A stretch of DNA of 64,000 nucleotides from Zonotrichia leucophrys gambelii. Taxonomy: Eukaryota; Chordata; Aves; Passeriformes; Passerellidae. A model generated the notes under the pieces. It searched no databases. It saw nothing but the letters and a program-made list of their open reading frames with translations, and had not been told where the DNA came from. The stretch lies in NCBI RefSeq assembly GCF_028769735.1, contig NC_088174.1, forward strand, positions 761,001 to 825,000. Direction: 5' to 3'. Shown here piece after piece: positions 50,450 through 63,529 of this stretch (the first letter of the stretch is position 1; each line of letters starts with the position of its first letter). A program made the translations under genes and the position numbers.

Positions 50450-53390
50450 TTGTTCTTGTCTCCATGGTGGCCGGGGCATGGCTCAGGCTTTGCCTGGGGT
50501 GCCGGATGGCTGGGCAGGGGCTGAGAACTGGGGGGATCATCCTGGCCTCTGTGAGGTCTGCCCAGGGAGCCTTCTGATGCTCAGACCTCCAAAATACAGC
50601 GTGGGCTTCCCTGCTGGAGCTGCCCCAGGTCCCTGAGGAAGGGCTGGCTCAGGTGGCAAAGGGCAGGAGCAAAGAAGGGGAGGCTTAGGTAAGGAATTCC
50701 TGAGTGCTTGGGGCTTTCAGTCACCCCTCAGAGATCCCAACGTGCTCCCAGAGCCTCTCCCAGTGCCAGAGGAGAGGGGGTGATGCCACAGGGCCATGGG
50801 TGTGCTCTGCAGGAGGAGCTGCAGCTGCCACCAGCTCCTTTCCCAGCAGCTGCTGGAAGCACCTTGGAGGTGGTTTAGCCCAGACCAGGAGGAATTTGGG
50901 CCACAGCCCAGCAGCTCCTGGGCCAGGCTGGTGCCTCTGCTCCTCGTGCACATCCCAAGCTGTGGATCCCAAAGTCCTGCCCATGCAGAGCGCAGACATC
51001 CTCATCCTGAGGGCTCTCTGCTCACTGAGAGCTCCTCTCTCGCACAGCTGGTGGAGCTTTCCCCCAGCACCTCCAGAGCCCGAGGCCCTTGCACATACAT
51101 TTGGTGGCTGATCAATGCCATGGTTGGTGGCACCCCCGTTATTCCTCTTTAATTTGTTGGCTTCAGTGCTACCCCTTGGCTTGGGCTGAACCTGTTTCCT
51201 CTCTCTGCAAGAGTCCCTCCTTTCCTAGGAGGGTGTCCCTAGGCCAGACTTGTGCTGAGGAGCCTTCCTGACCCCCGTGCTGAGTTAACCCCACGCACTC
51301 TGCACATCTCTCACCACAAACCCTTTCCCAGGCTGGTTCCCCATTTCTCCCTGGCTGTGGTGTTGCTGGTATTGGAGCCTGCTTTCTAAAATCGGTTCCA
51401 ATGCCTCATCCCCAGCATCCAGGATCTGCCTCAGGGCTCTGGAGCACAGATGTGAGTCCAATCCCTGCTGTGACTCACTCTTCCCCTGCTTTTCAAACAA
51501 AAGATGGCTCCGGGCCATTTGTCACCCATTGGCTCCTTTCAGTGCCAAAGTCCCTCTCCTTTGGACAGAGCCAAGCACTTTCATTCCCAGATGTGCAGCT
51601 TTCTGTTAACTGTGTTAGAGCCCTCTTGGCGCCTGCAGTGCCACCTTCCCAAGCCTTCCCTCTCCTCATGCACCAAGCCCCCTGGCATCTCTGGGTCTCT
51701 CTCCTGTGGTCCCATGGAGGAAGGCTCAGGAGCTGAGCTGCAGCGTGAGACAGTGACCCACAGGCCATGGTAATCTGAAACAGATGTCAACTGCTCACTT
51801 GAACATTTTTCTTCTGTGTGAAGGAAGTCACAATGGTCCCGAGATTGACAAAAAACCTGCAAAAATTGGGTTTTTTTTTCCATAAGATTAGGGTGATTAA
51901 TTGAACTACACAGTCATTTTGTGGTTTGCATCCATGTGAGGACAAGGAGGGGCTCCCCAGGCTCGAACACCCCATGGCACTTACCCCATGTGAGCTGGGG
52001 CTCTGAGCCCCCAGAGGGTTTAGCCTGGAATAAAACCCCAGCTGTCCTTGGCTGGCAGGGGTTGTTCACAGCTGAAATGTCCCGTTCTGTCCTGTCCCAG
52101 GACCAGCACAGCCCCAGCGAGCTCAGCTCCATGAAACCCCTCTCAGACACAGACCACATTTTCCAAAAGTGCATTTCCACTGTCCTGGTGTTGAAATCTT
52201 TCCTCGCCTGGAGCAAGCAGAGTCAGGCCAAGCCCAGATCCCCCTGAGGATGCCCAGGTGTGATGCAGCCCCGTGCCTGCTGGAGCATCCCTCGATGCCG
52301 GGAAGGTGCCTGGCGGGCTCAGGAGAGCTGGGGAAGGTGCTTGCAGTCAGAGCTTGGCTGTCTAGACAGGAGAGAGAGAGAGAGGAGCCCTCAGAAGGAG
52401 TCATTCATCTCTTCCTAAGATGGCTAAATAGGTCAGATGACTCATGCCCTGAAAGTGCCGATTTCTCTGCGCTGACTACAAAGAGGGAAGGAGCTCCCTC
52501 CCGCCTGCAGAGCCGAGGGGAGCGGATCCCAGCCTGCCTCTGGATGTGCCCGGGGTCAGCAGGGAATTCAGCCTCCCCGGGGATCCTCAGAGCTGCCTCC
52601 TCAGGGATGCTCATGAGGAGATGGAGCATTAATTAAACACGAGTGGGGTTTGACTCGTGCTGAAGGTGATGCCTGTAGGAACCTGGGTGTGCAGAGACCA
52701 GAGGAACAGGCAGAGGGCCCAGCCCAGTTCCCTGCTGTCACCCTTGGCGATAGGGACCAGAGGACAGGAGTTCAGGCTGGAGGGATTTGCACAATGGCTT
52801 CTCCACCATCAGAAGCCCTTTCCTGCCTGGCTGTGCTCGTGCTCTAGGTAGGGCTGAGGGTACCTCTGCTCTCACACCTCTGGCCTCACAAAGCCAAGAC
52901 TGCTCTGGGCAGAGACAAAGGGCCATTCTTATGTTGGCCTACCACTGTTCAGAGCTGCTTAGTGAGGTTTAGGAATCCCTGGAGGCATCACAAGGTTGAG
53001 GGGGCAGCTCTGAGGGCAGTCAGGAGCCTTTGGAACATCTCCCACAAGAAATGACCCCCTCAGAAGGGTGACCTGTGCTGCGAATTCAGCCCTCAGGATG
53101 TGGGGGATTTGCTACTGCATGAAGGAAGGTCTCCAGGACCCCATTGTGTACAAAAAGGACAATTTGCACCCTCCAAAAATCCAAAATGCCTGTGGGTTTC
53201 AGCACTGCCCGGGTATCACAGAGCCACACTCCGGCCCCGCAAAACATCACGAGATTGGCTTAAAAATCAAGATGCAGCTCACAGCAGATTCTTGTTTTTC
53301 GCTGCTGCTTTTGGAGGCTGACTGAGTCATGCTCACAAGCCTCCTCTGCCAGACAGCAGGGCTGGCAGCTCGCGGGGCCGTGGGGCGAGC
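50450..53390. other. Intergenic sequence downstream of SPRY3
   Basis: No coding exon is recognised. A relatively unique block at about 52,380-52,640 stands out from the GC-rich flanks. Confidence 0.4.
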
Positions 53391-53409
53391 GCGGATCCTC
53401 CGTGGGCCG

Positions 53410-53622
53410 CAGCAGGGCTGGGCCGGCCTGGGCACCCTGCACACACCAGCTGTGCACAAATGGCCAGGGATCCCCAGCTGGGCCAGCCTGGGCACCCTGC
53501 ATGCACCAGCTGTGCCCAAGTGGCCAAGGACCCTCAGCTGGGCCGGCTTGGGCACCCTGCACCCTGCATGCACCAGTTGTGCACAAATGGCCAGGGATCC
53601 ACAGCTGGGGACACTGCCCAGC
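53410..53622. repeat. Tandem repeat, three copies of about 66 bases
   Basis: Three units share GGGCACCCTGC, CACCAGCTGTGC and AATGGCCAGGGATCC phrases. The third carries an extra CACCCTGC insertion. Confidence 0.88.
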
Positions 53623-54557
53623 ACCCAGCAGGGATGGGAGGTCCATTTTCTCTCTTTAGCCCGGGCACTGGCAGCTCCTTCCTGCAGCCACTTCACCTTG
53701 GCCTTGGTGGTGCTCGGGGCCACAGGGCCTCGGGGCACCCTGGGCTCACTGGCCAGCAGCTGCAGAGACTGCAAAGCTCTCCACTATCTGAAGTGGGAAT
53801 GCTTTCCCCTGGCTGGAGAATCCTCACCAGGGTGTTGCCTGGCCTCCTTCCTCGCTGTGTTCTGCTCCCAGAATGTGCCTGAGGTTCAGGATATTTCTTC
53901 AAGGCACATCTAGAACAAAACTGTTTTCCTGATGTGGAACTCAAATTCCTCCTGGAGAGCTTCTAAACGATTTATTTCCTGTATCCACTTCCCCTGTGCC
54001 TTGCTGCTCTCCATGAGGACATTTGCATGGTACAGTAGGATCTCAGTCTTTTGATGTGCAATTATCATCTGCAGAAATGACTAATCAATTAAGGACAGTC
54101 ACTCCCAGGCTTTCTATTTATTTCTTTCTCATTGAAACCAGAGCAAATGTGCCCTTTTTTCACGGGGAAATGATGTTTTTTTCCAGACGTGCCTGCTGAA
54201 ATCTTCCCAGCGGATCTGAAAATGACATCATGCCCTTCTTGGTCCCCGCTGTTGTCACTGTCAGAGCTGAGCTGGCCCTGCTGCTGACAACAAGTCCCTG
54301 TCACCAGCCCTGCCAGCTCAGCGGTGCCAGCAGGAGCAGGGACTCACCAGGAATGGCTCAGATCACACTTGGAGAGCAGCTCAGGCAGGTAAAAAGTGCC
54401 CAAAGTGAAAGCAAGGGTGAGGACAGTCCACCTTAAAGGGGGTGAACTCTGAGGGGAGAGAGGGACTCTTTACAAGGACATGGAACAACAGGACAAGGAG
54501 AATGCCTTTAAGCTGCCAGAGAGCAGGGTTAGATGGGATATTGGGAATTAGGAATTG

Positions 54558-54740
54558 TTCCCTGTGAGGGTGGGGAGGCCCTGGGTGCCCAGAGAAGCTG
54601 TGGCTGCCCCTGGATCCCTGGGAATGTTCCAGGTTGGAGCAATCTGAGACAGTGGAAGGTGTCCCTGGCCATGGCAGGGGTGGAATGAGATGATCCTCAA
54701 GCTCCCTTCCAACCCAGCCCATTCCATGATTCCATGATCA
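54558..54740 (+). mobile_element. CR1 LINE 3' end, well preserved
   Basis: It is in forward orientation, from CCTGTGAGGGTGGGGAGGCC through GGAAGGTGTCCCTGGCCATG to CCATGATTCCATGATC. Confidence 0.92.
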
Positions 54741-55940
54741 GCCCAACCTTCAGCAGCCGAGGGGGCAAATGGATTTCAGAGCAATGAGCCAGGGGACAAG
54801 GGGGTTCAGGTCCTTGTCACCTGCATGCAAGGACAGGCAGATGCACTTGGGAAGGGGCTGTGCAGGTGAGCGGCTGGGCGCTGTCACCATCACAGCACCC
54901 TGAGGAGCAGAAGGAACCTTCCACCCAAACTCTTCTCTGCCTGCTCACCCCACTGCTCCCAGAGCCCCTGGTGACGCTGAGCAGGGGCTCAGAGCTAGGG
55001 GTGGCCCGGAGGCTGAGCTGGAGCTGCAAGAGAAGCGGGGCTGTGGGGCTGTTTTGTAACAGCCTCCCCTGGGGACGGATCACACCACGCCGGGAGTGCC
55101 CCCGGAGATGCGCGGCAGGCACGGAGGTGACCAAATGAATTGACACCAGGCGATTCTCAGTGGAGCTCCAGAGACAAAGTAATTGAAAATAAATGAAGGA
55201 ACATGACACCTGGCTGGCAGATCAGTTATCTATAGCGTCCCTTTCCTGAAATAACTGCCTCCCCAACTCCGTCCGCCGAGGCAAAACCAAGGAGATGCTC
55301 ACACAAAATAGGCCACTCCAGCAGGGACCTGGAGGCCCCTTTATTTTTAATGGAAGCTGCCAGAAGGGTTAATTGGATGGTGCATGGCAGTGCCCTCCGT
55401 TTGGGGATCACCTGCCCTTGCCAGTACCACCAGGAACGCTGAGGATGAGGTGCCCCATCACTCCTGTCCTTGGGCAGCACTCGGGGCACAGATCAGTGCA
55501 GGAGGTGTTTTCCTGCTCCTCCAGCCCCAGACATGCCAGGGTGTGCAGCTCACCCCACAGGTTTTGGGTCATAAGGATTCAGGGTGAGTCATCAACACAT
55601 CTACGCTCAAAAATGCCCAAAAATTCCTCTAAGAAGGTCCTGCAGAAGCCACTGACCCCAAACTACAAGGGTTGTTTAAAAGTGCTGTTATTCCTGATGG
55701 GACTGAGCTCCTGCAGAGCCTGGTCTGGGCAGTCCCTGGCCCTGTGGAGAGCTGGAAGCAAAGGTGAGGAGAAAGGAGCTTGTGGGAGGTCTGGTGTGCA
55801 CAGCCCTGCTAACATAACCCTGGGGTCAAACCATCAACAGGAGCCAAAATGCAGCAAATCTCAAATCACCCACTGGCCTCTCCATTGCTGAGCCAGGGCC
55901 ACAGCTTCCCCCTGCAGTCCTGGGGAAGGGGACATCCCAG

Positions 55941-56072
55941 AACCACAGAATCACAGGGTACCCTGAGCTGGAAGGACCCACAAGGATCATTGATTGAACT
56001 CCTGGCCCTGCACAGACACCCCAACAATCCCACCCGCCATCCCTGGGAGCATTATCCAAACTCTCCCAGGCT
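55941..56072 (-). mobile_element. CR1 LINE 3' fragment, different subfamily
   Basis: AACCACAGAATCACAGGGTA, then GAGCTGGAAGGACCCACAAG, then CACCCCAACAATCCCACCC is a reverse-oriented CR1 3' end of another subfamily. Confidence 0.8.
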
Positions 56073-56074
56073 CA

Positions 56075-59000
56075 GGGCCCCTGGGCTGGGACTGTTCCCT
56101 GAGTCAGGAATGGTGAGCTCAGGGCCCAGGGGCCCAGGCAAGCAGAGGGGTGACTGTGGCAATGCCATGCTCTGCCCTGCACCCTCTGGAGGGCTGGGCT
56201 TGTGCTGGGGAGCAGATTGACCCTGGCTATGGATATCAGCACGAGGCAAGATCTCTGCCCACAAGAAACAGCATCTTCCCGAGGGAAGGAGTCTGTGCCC
56301 ATGGAACCATGTCCCCTCAAGGGAAGAGGGGTGCTGGTGACTTGCAGACAGGGTCACCACCAGCTTGGCCCTGCCATTGCTCTGCCAGGATCATGGGGAC
56401 AGGACCCACAGCAGCAAAAGGAGAAGATCCTGAGGACACCTGGTCCTGCCCATTCCCAGGGGAACGGTTTGGCTTGAACCTCACTGCTGCTTTTCCTCCC
56501 TGGCAAAGGGAAGCTGGGTTAAATCTCCCTTTGGGAGCAGCCACATCAAAGGCCTTCTGTCCCAAGGAGACACCACCTGCTTTTCCCTCTCATCTGTTCT
56601 CCTTGTTCTGAAGATGAAAGCAGCCAGGACAGAAAGCAGGTGCTGTACCTTTTGAACAGAGACAAGGAGAAAATAAATGGCATGGGGAAGGTCTGGGCCC
56701 AAAAAAAAGAGTGGCCTTCAAATTGAAGGGCCTGGAGACATCCCAGCTCACACAGCCCTGGCACGGGGCTGAAGGATCCTCAGCATTCCCTGTCACCTGG
56801 GGCAGCACAGGGCTGCCCCTCACTGGGGACCCCTTCCTTGGAATAAAACTTGGCCCCACAAGGGATTGGGCTTTGGGGAGAAAAACCAGGTGCCCTGAGC
56901 CCTCCTGTGAGGGCTTTTCAGGGGCCTTTGATGGGTCCCTCCATTGCAGTGAGACTTTACACCCCCAAACACACCAGCTCTCTGAAAGGCACAGGCAGGG
57001 GCAATTCCTTTCTTACAGCAAGATGTGCTCCTGATTTTTCTAATTTATCTCATCATTCTGTGATTTTTGGTGGTTCTGGCACTTGCTGTCATTAAATGAG
57101 GCAGAGGAGGGGACGGGCAGCCAGGAGTGTCCCAGCTGGGCTGTGTCTGTGAAAAGAAAGACAGAAAGAAAGCAAAAAAGAAAAGCTCTCCCTCCCCCTC
57201 CAACCAACCCTGTAATGAAAACATGGCCAACCCTGGGCTCTGCCCTCTGCCCTTTCTGGGGCAGGTTGCAAGGTCACAGGGACGTGGTCCCCCAGTATTG
57301 ATCAGGGCTCTTTGGGACTGGCATACGGCACCAGGTTTCAAAGGCCGAGCAGCTCGAAAAGAATTAAGTGGGGGCAAAGAGTGGAACGTCCCAGATTGAA
57401 CTCCTGACACGCGGGGGTCAGAGAGCGCCGGGGACAAAGGGGGGCTGCAATGGCCAAAATAAATACCCAGGCATTAAAAATCAACAGCCCCGAGGCTGGG
57501 GATGAGATCCCACTGAGCTTCTGAGTGACAGAAGTGGGCTGGGTGAGATGGGTGTGCTGGAGAATAACCAACAGGGAGAAATGTCCTTGCTTGTCCCAGG
57601 GTGACAGCAGGAGAGCCTCACCTGGAGAGACGCTCCATGGGCTCCATCAGGTCGAATTTTGTGGGGTTTCACCTTCCTGTTGAATGTCCCTCAGCTCCTT
57701 AAGGACAGAAGGGCCACCTTTGGAAAGGGAGAGAGGTGGAGAGTGAACCTCTGGCTGTGCAGGAGCATCCCTTCTCCACCAGGGAAGTGGCAAGGATACA
57801 AAGACAGCAGCATCAGCAGTCCAGAGTAGGATGAGGCAGGATGTGCAAACCCAGGGCACGCAGGGAATATTTCTGTGTCTGCTCTGGGGTGCCCTGACCC
57901 CCAGGGCAGCACTGACTTTGACCCTCATTCATGGAGAAAGTGTCCCAGACTTCAAGATAGACTAGAATCCACAAAAGTGTGAAATAGATTATAGAGAGCA
58001 GTGTAGGTGCATCACTTGGTGAGAAATTTGGGATTTGGGGTTTTTAGTTTGTTGTGGATGGAAGCAAGATGGAGGGCACAGGGTGTTGTCCTGGGTTTCT
58101 TCTTCATGCTTTTTCTTCCTCCTTTATGGGTTTGGGTGGCATTTTGCAATTGGGCAGAAAAGTCCCCATTGCAGCTCTTTGGGACCAGTTATTGGGTTAA
58201 AAGGGGAAATAATCCAGGTGTCAGTTCTTAATTGGATAGTTTAGTCTTAAAAGTCCAAGTAAGAAGAGATTGTTGGCCATTTTTGTGGTGCTTTTCCAGT
58301 GTGCTGAGCCTGGTGTAGACAGCGTGCAAAACTCAAGATAAGGTAATAACAAACAAGAACTTGAAGACTGAAAAAATCCAGTGCGTTTCTCTTTCCTGAC
58401 AAAACTGCTCCAGGAGGGTCTCCCCTGACAGAGGAGCCCCCTGGGAGAGCCCAGCCTGAGGCTCAGAAGTCGAGGAATCAGCAAAGGGTACCCTGACAGT
58501 GTTAGAGGTGGGAGGGTCCAAGAGAGCAGGAAATCTGAGCTTGTGTGAGTCCTTTTCCCTGAGCCACAGTGTCCCAAGGGCCAATCCAGTGGGCAAGGCA
58601 CTCCTGACAGGTGCTGAGGGGAGGGAACCACCTCCTGCCCTCCCATCAGTGGGTCCTTCCCGTGTCCAGGGGCTCCCAGAGGGAAATGTGGGGCACAAGG
58701 ATAAGGAAATCAACAGCTTCTCCTGTAAAACTCATGGAACGCAGTGTCTGGGTCCTTCACTTGTAAAACTCGTGGAATGCCGTGTCTGGTCACGTCCTGG
58801 TGAGGGCTGTGGCCTTGGTACCACACTGAGCATCTCCTCCCAAAATTAGGTGTTTTTACCTGCTGTTCTCCTCACCTCACAGCCCATTGCAAAGGCCAGC
58901 TCCTGAGCTACATTCCACACAGGAAACTCCAGCTCTTCCTCTGAGGCCCCAGAGAGACAGATCCTGAGGGACTGTGTGTCCCAGTCCTTATCCATCAGGG

Positions 59001-61160
59001 CGTTTCCTGCCTCTCCTGCCCTTCCCTCTCCTGACTTTGGTCATGTTTGTGGTGCACAGCTCCAGGCTGTGCTGAAGGAGTGGAATGGGAGACTGCCAGA
59101 GATGCAGGGAAGAACAGGGGAGTCTGTGGAGCCTTCCCTGCTGGATGGAGCTTGGTTCATAGCCTACACTTCTCTCCCAGAGCAGAGCCACCATAGCCAT
59201 CCCCAGAGCCCTCAGCCCCAGTCTGGGAGCTCTGGGGAGGGACACAGAGAGAATCCTGTGTATGATGGGAACCCAGCTTCCCACAGCCTGGATGGGCAGG
59301 GAGGCTGCGGACACCTGAGCACATGGATTCCTGAGCACGAGGATGCTTCAAGCCCAAGGCACAGGCTGATGAACTTCAGCCTGATTTTCCATCTCCCTCA
59401 TCCTCTCTGATCCCAGAGTCCTGCTGGAGGGAAAGGCACATGGCCTGGGGGAAAAAAGGCATGAAAGGGAAGAAGCTTTCTGTTCATGGCTTTCCCGTGG
59501 TTGTTTGGGTTCTTCCCAGCGTTGGGATGCTCTGTGGGAACCCACAGGCTGTATCCTCATCCCTCTCCCGTCTGAACCATATCAGAGACACGAGAATCCC
59601 ATGGTGCCCTCTGCTCCAGCTTCACTGAATCCCCAAATCTGCGGTGTTCAATGCTGAGAGTCTTGGAACAAATCAGGGAGCTTGTTTTCCTGGCTGATTG
59701 TTTTTGATTCCTCCTCTCCTGCTCTCCCAGAGCCTTTCATGCCCAGCCAAGGTGCTCTATCTCCCTCTCCAGCACTGCCTGCAGGGCCTTGCTTGGCTCT
59801 GCTGTGTCTCCTCTGTCTGGTTCCTGATAAAACAAACTGCTCAGCATGGCTGGTGAGCTCCCAGACTCGGACCAGGCATCCAGAGCCTTGTGACCACGCA
59901 CTTCCACCAGAACACTTCCACCACAGCACCTGGCCATGGATGTCTCTCTCCCACAGCAATTTCCCAAAATTTCATCTCAGAGTGTTTCTAGAGTGTAAGA
60001 GACAAGGACCTCCCTGCTGAGCACCTTACCAACGTTTTAATTAATTTTTTTTCTGAATTTTTTAAAGAAAATTTGGGGGGGGTGAGAGGTAGCTCACTAG
60101 ACAAAGAAAACAGCTGGATACTTGGAGAAATGGGGAAATTTCTGGCTGTGAAGGCCAATTACACATCCTGAAGGTTGTGCTATGTCTGCCCTCGCCCTCG
60201 ACCACTCAGCTGTGGCAGACAGGAGAGGCAGGATGGCATTTTGTGCCTTCAGATGTTTCTCCTCCATGTGTGGAGGTGGAATTCTCTAAGTGACACATTA
60301 TCCCTTCCACTCTGCACTTCCCCCTGGATTTCTCCTTCTCATGACTGCTCGAAAATGTGTTCTAGAGCTGCTGTACGATGAGCAGTCAGTGCCTGAAAGC
60401 GCTGCCTGCTTTCCCCCACCCCGCTCCTCGTGGAGAATTTAGTAGCAGATGGCAGCCTCAGAGCCCTGAGAATGAAGAGCTCCAGAACTGACAGCACAAC
60501 ACGAAATCTTCCTCCCTCTCGCAGCGCCGCCGCTCCGATGGCGCACAGTGAATAATTCAGCATCCATCTCTCATTCAGCAAATGCTGCCGGTGAGCTCTG
60601 GGAGGATGATTTTTATTAACTGGCCGGCTGGATGCAATTTTCCAGCAAAGCCTGTGTGCAAACAAATTGGAGCTGAGTGCTGGGTGAGTGCCAGTGCTTC
60701 TGGCTGTCTCCTGCTCTGGGGAGATGAGATGCCCACATCCTGTTACACCATCTCCGCTGCTCCTCCACTCTTTCCCAAGCCCACAAAGAACTTTGCTGCT
60801 GGACAATCCTGGGTTCATATCAGCCAGACTGTGCAGCAGGACACATGTTCATGATGGAGTTTTTTTTTTTGTTGTTGTTGTTCCCTGGGAACACTTGAGC
60901 AAAATCCGGCTGCCCAGCCTGGTCTGGAAAAGCCATCGCGGATGTCGCTGATGGGGCTCATGGGATCTGACCAAGAAAAACAGTTCTGAGCCCTTTTGTT
61001 CCTGCACCATTTGTCCCTTTCCGCCTCATTCCAGCATCAGGGTGACCGTGTCAAGAGGTGACAGTGGCATCTGGGCTCACTGGGCCCTGCTGCTGTCACC
61101 TGCTATGGGCAGGAGAGGTGGGGCCAGCCTGGAGCTGCCAAAGCCTGGCAGATCCGGGAG
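56075..61160. other. Intergenic sequence
   Basis: No coding exon or RNA gene is recognised. Unique-looking blocks at 57,300-57,490 and 60,410-60,680 are listed among the findings. Confidence 0.4.
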
Positions 61161-61167
61161 CCCCAGG

Positions 61168-61292
61168 GTGGTTTGGGTGGGGAGGGACCTTCAAACCAAC
61201 CTCGTTCTATCCCCATGGGCAGGGACACCTTCCACTAGCCGAAGGTGCTCCAAGTCCTTCCAGCCTGGCCTTGGACACTTCCAGGGATGGTA
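61168..61292 (-). mobile_element. CR1 LINE 3' fragment
   Basis: GGTTTGGGTGGGGAGGGACC, then GGGACACCTTCCACTAGCCG, then CCTTGGACACTTCCAGGGAT is a reverse-oriented CR1 3' end. Confidence 0.85.
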
Positions 61293-62257
61293 GTGTTGGT
61301 TTGTAGGTGAATTCCTGGTTTGGCTTTGCCTCTTCCCCACCAGTTGCTGCTTACAACCCTCTGCAGACCCCAAGGGATGGCACTGGGGGGTGGCAGGTCC
61401 CCAGCCCTGTCCCTGCTGCCTCCCCAAGCCTGGCAGAGGGGCAGTGGCACCCCGAGGTGCCTGTAGGGGAGCGTGATGGATACGGACCCTGCAGTGGGCA
61501 GGTAGGAGAGCTCTGTTGGACAGGTGCCTGGAACATTAGGCTATTATTGGAAGCACCAGGCTTTTATGGTAAGTAATTGTGATGTTATTGGGCGTTTTCC
61601 CTAAATAATCCACCACACTCCCATCTGCCGGCAGCTGATGCTGAAGGGAGAGGGGGGTGAGTGTAAAAACCGAGAAGGTGAAGTGGTTCTGCTCCAGTGG
61701 GATGTGAAACGGGGCTGCTGTGGGGTGAAGCAGTGCAGGGCTCTGTGGCTCTGCTCCCCAGCAGGGCCGTGTCCCCGTGCCCTGGAGGCTGGCCAGCCCC
61801 CAGAGCTCTTTCCCAGCTCTCTCCGAGTTCCTGCGTGCTCGTGGTGTCCTTCTCCCCTTCCTGCCCTCGGCCGGAGCAGGGAAGCACTGGGGAGATGCAG
61901 GAGATGATAGCGGTGCCTCGGCAGCGGGGTGAGCAGGGCAGGAGCTTCCAGCAGGATGGGGAACATCCAGTCAGGGCCGGGATGGGCTGGAGCTGTCCGT
62001 GTGTCCGGCTGGACAGCCCCACGCAGCCCCTGCTGGTGGAGATGTGGAGATCCCTGCTCCTGGGCCATTTCTGCAGCTCTGTAAATAAGGGATTTACTGG
62101 GGTTTAGTGGGATGTGAGACCCTGCTCGCTGGAACTTTGGAATTCCGGCTTCACCCTTCTCCACTCCCCCAGCGACGTGGGATGTTCACCTTCTGTGGGG
62201 AAATACAGTGCACCAGAAATGCAGCCAAGGCTCCTGGTTTCTGCAAGAGGCTCTTTT

Positions 62258-62430
62258 CCATAGAAACATGGGATTGTAGCAGTTGGAAAAGCCCTCTCAG
62301 GTCATAGAGTCAAACCATTCCCTCAGCCCTGCCAAGGCCACACCAAAACATGTCCCTAAGAGTCACATCCATGCAATTCTAAATCCCTCCATAGATCCAG
62401 GGGACTCCACCTCTGCCTGGGTTGCCATTT
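62258..62430 (-). mobile_element. CR1 LINE 3' fragment, diverged subfamily
   Basis: CCATAGAAACATGGGATTGT, then AGTTGGAAAAGCCCTCTCAG, then TCCATGCAATTCTAAATCCC is a reverse-oriented 3' end of a further CR1 subfamily. Confidence 0.78.
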
Positions 62431-63097
62431 TCATGCTGGGGCTATGTCAGAAATGACTTTTTGAGTCACTTTTCCCCGAGTCCCAGCCTTTTAGGAGCTT
62501 GGGGGGCTTATACAGGCATCTGAGGGGCTTTGGCACCACACGCTGTGGAGGCATCTGGGTCAGTCAGGGCTCTGAGCAGCGATGATGCTGTGCCACGGTG
62601 AGATTCGTCCTCTCCTGAGCACCTATGGGAGGATAAGAGCAACCCCAGAGCTGGAATCAGCAAGGACAGCTCTGGCAACTAGGCCACCCTGGCTTGAAAT
62701 AGCCCATGGGGCAGGATTAGCATTGTTCTCCCTGAGGAGAATCCCAAAAGGTGAGAGTTCTCCCTGGAAAATTCAGTCTTCTCCTTTCTTCTCATATTGA
62801 GCCTAAAGGAGAGTCTCAGTGCTGTTCCCAGCCCCCCTTTCTGACTCCCTTGAACACAAACCCCATCACTCTGCAGGATCCTGGCTGGCCCTGGAATTAC
62901 TCACCAGGAATGAGCCATTTCCATGTGCACACTGTCACCCTACAGTTGTCTGTGAGAGCTGGGCTGCCAACATCTGACAGCTATAAATAGTCCAGGGCCC
63001 AGGGGAGGCAGGAAAACACCTTTGAACTCCCCTGAAATCTGGTGGAACGGCAGAGCTGCAAAGGGACAAAACATAAATATTGGCCCAAAAATACATT

Positions 63098-63305
63098 TCA
63101 TGGAATGGTAGAACCCTAGAACACTTTGGGTTGGAAGGGAGCTTAAAGATCTTCTAATTCTTACCCCCTGCCATGGCAGAGACACCTCCCACTGTCCGAA
63201 ACTGCTCCAAATCCCAGTGTCCAACCTGGCCTTGGGCACTGCCAGGGATCCAGGGGCAGCGCCAGCTGCTCTGGGCACCTGTGCCAGGGCCTGCCCACCC
63301 TCATC
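63098..63305 (-). mobile_element. CR1 LINE 3' end
   Basis: From TCATGGAATGGTAGAACCCT and TTTGGGTTGGAAGGGAGCTT to CCAGGGCCTGCCCACCCTCA. It shares the CCTTGGGCACTGCCAGGGAT variant with the 36.2-kb copy, so the two probably belong to one subfamily. Confidence 0.9.
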
Positions 63306-63529
63306 AGAAAAACCTCCTCCTTTTTGTCTGATACATACAGGTTCTCTGTATATCTCTGGGGACATCCCCCCACAGACATACAGAGAACCTGCAGGTGAGA
63401 GATCAGGCAGCCTCTTGCTCCCAGAGTTTTCCTTAAAGCCTGGCATGTGCCCCTGGGAGCTTTTCATGTTTTACTCCTCACCTCTCCCGTTTCCCAGCTG
63501 AAGGAATTGACCCAGTGGGGGCTTGGAGC

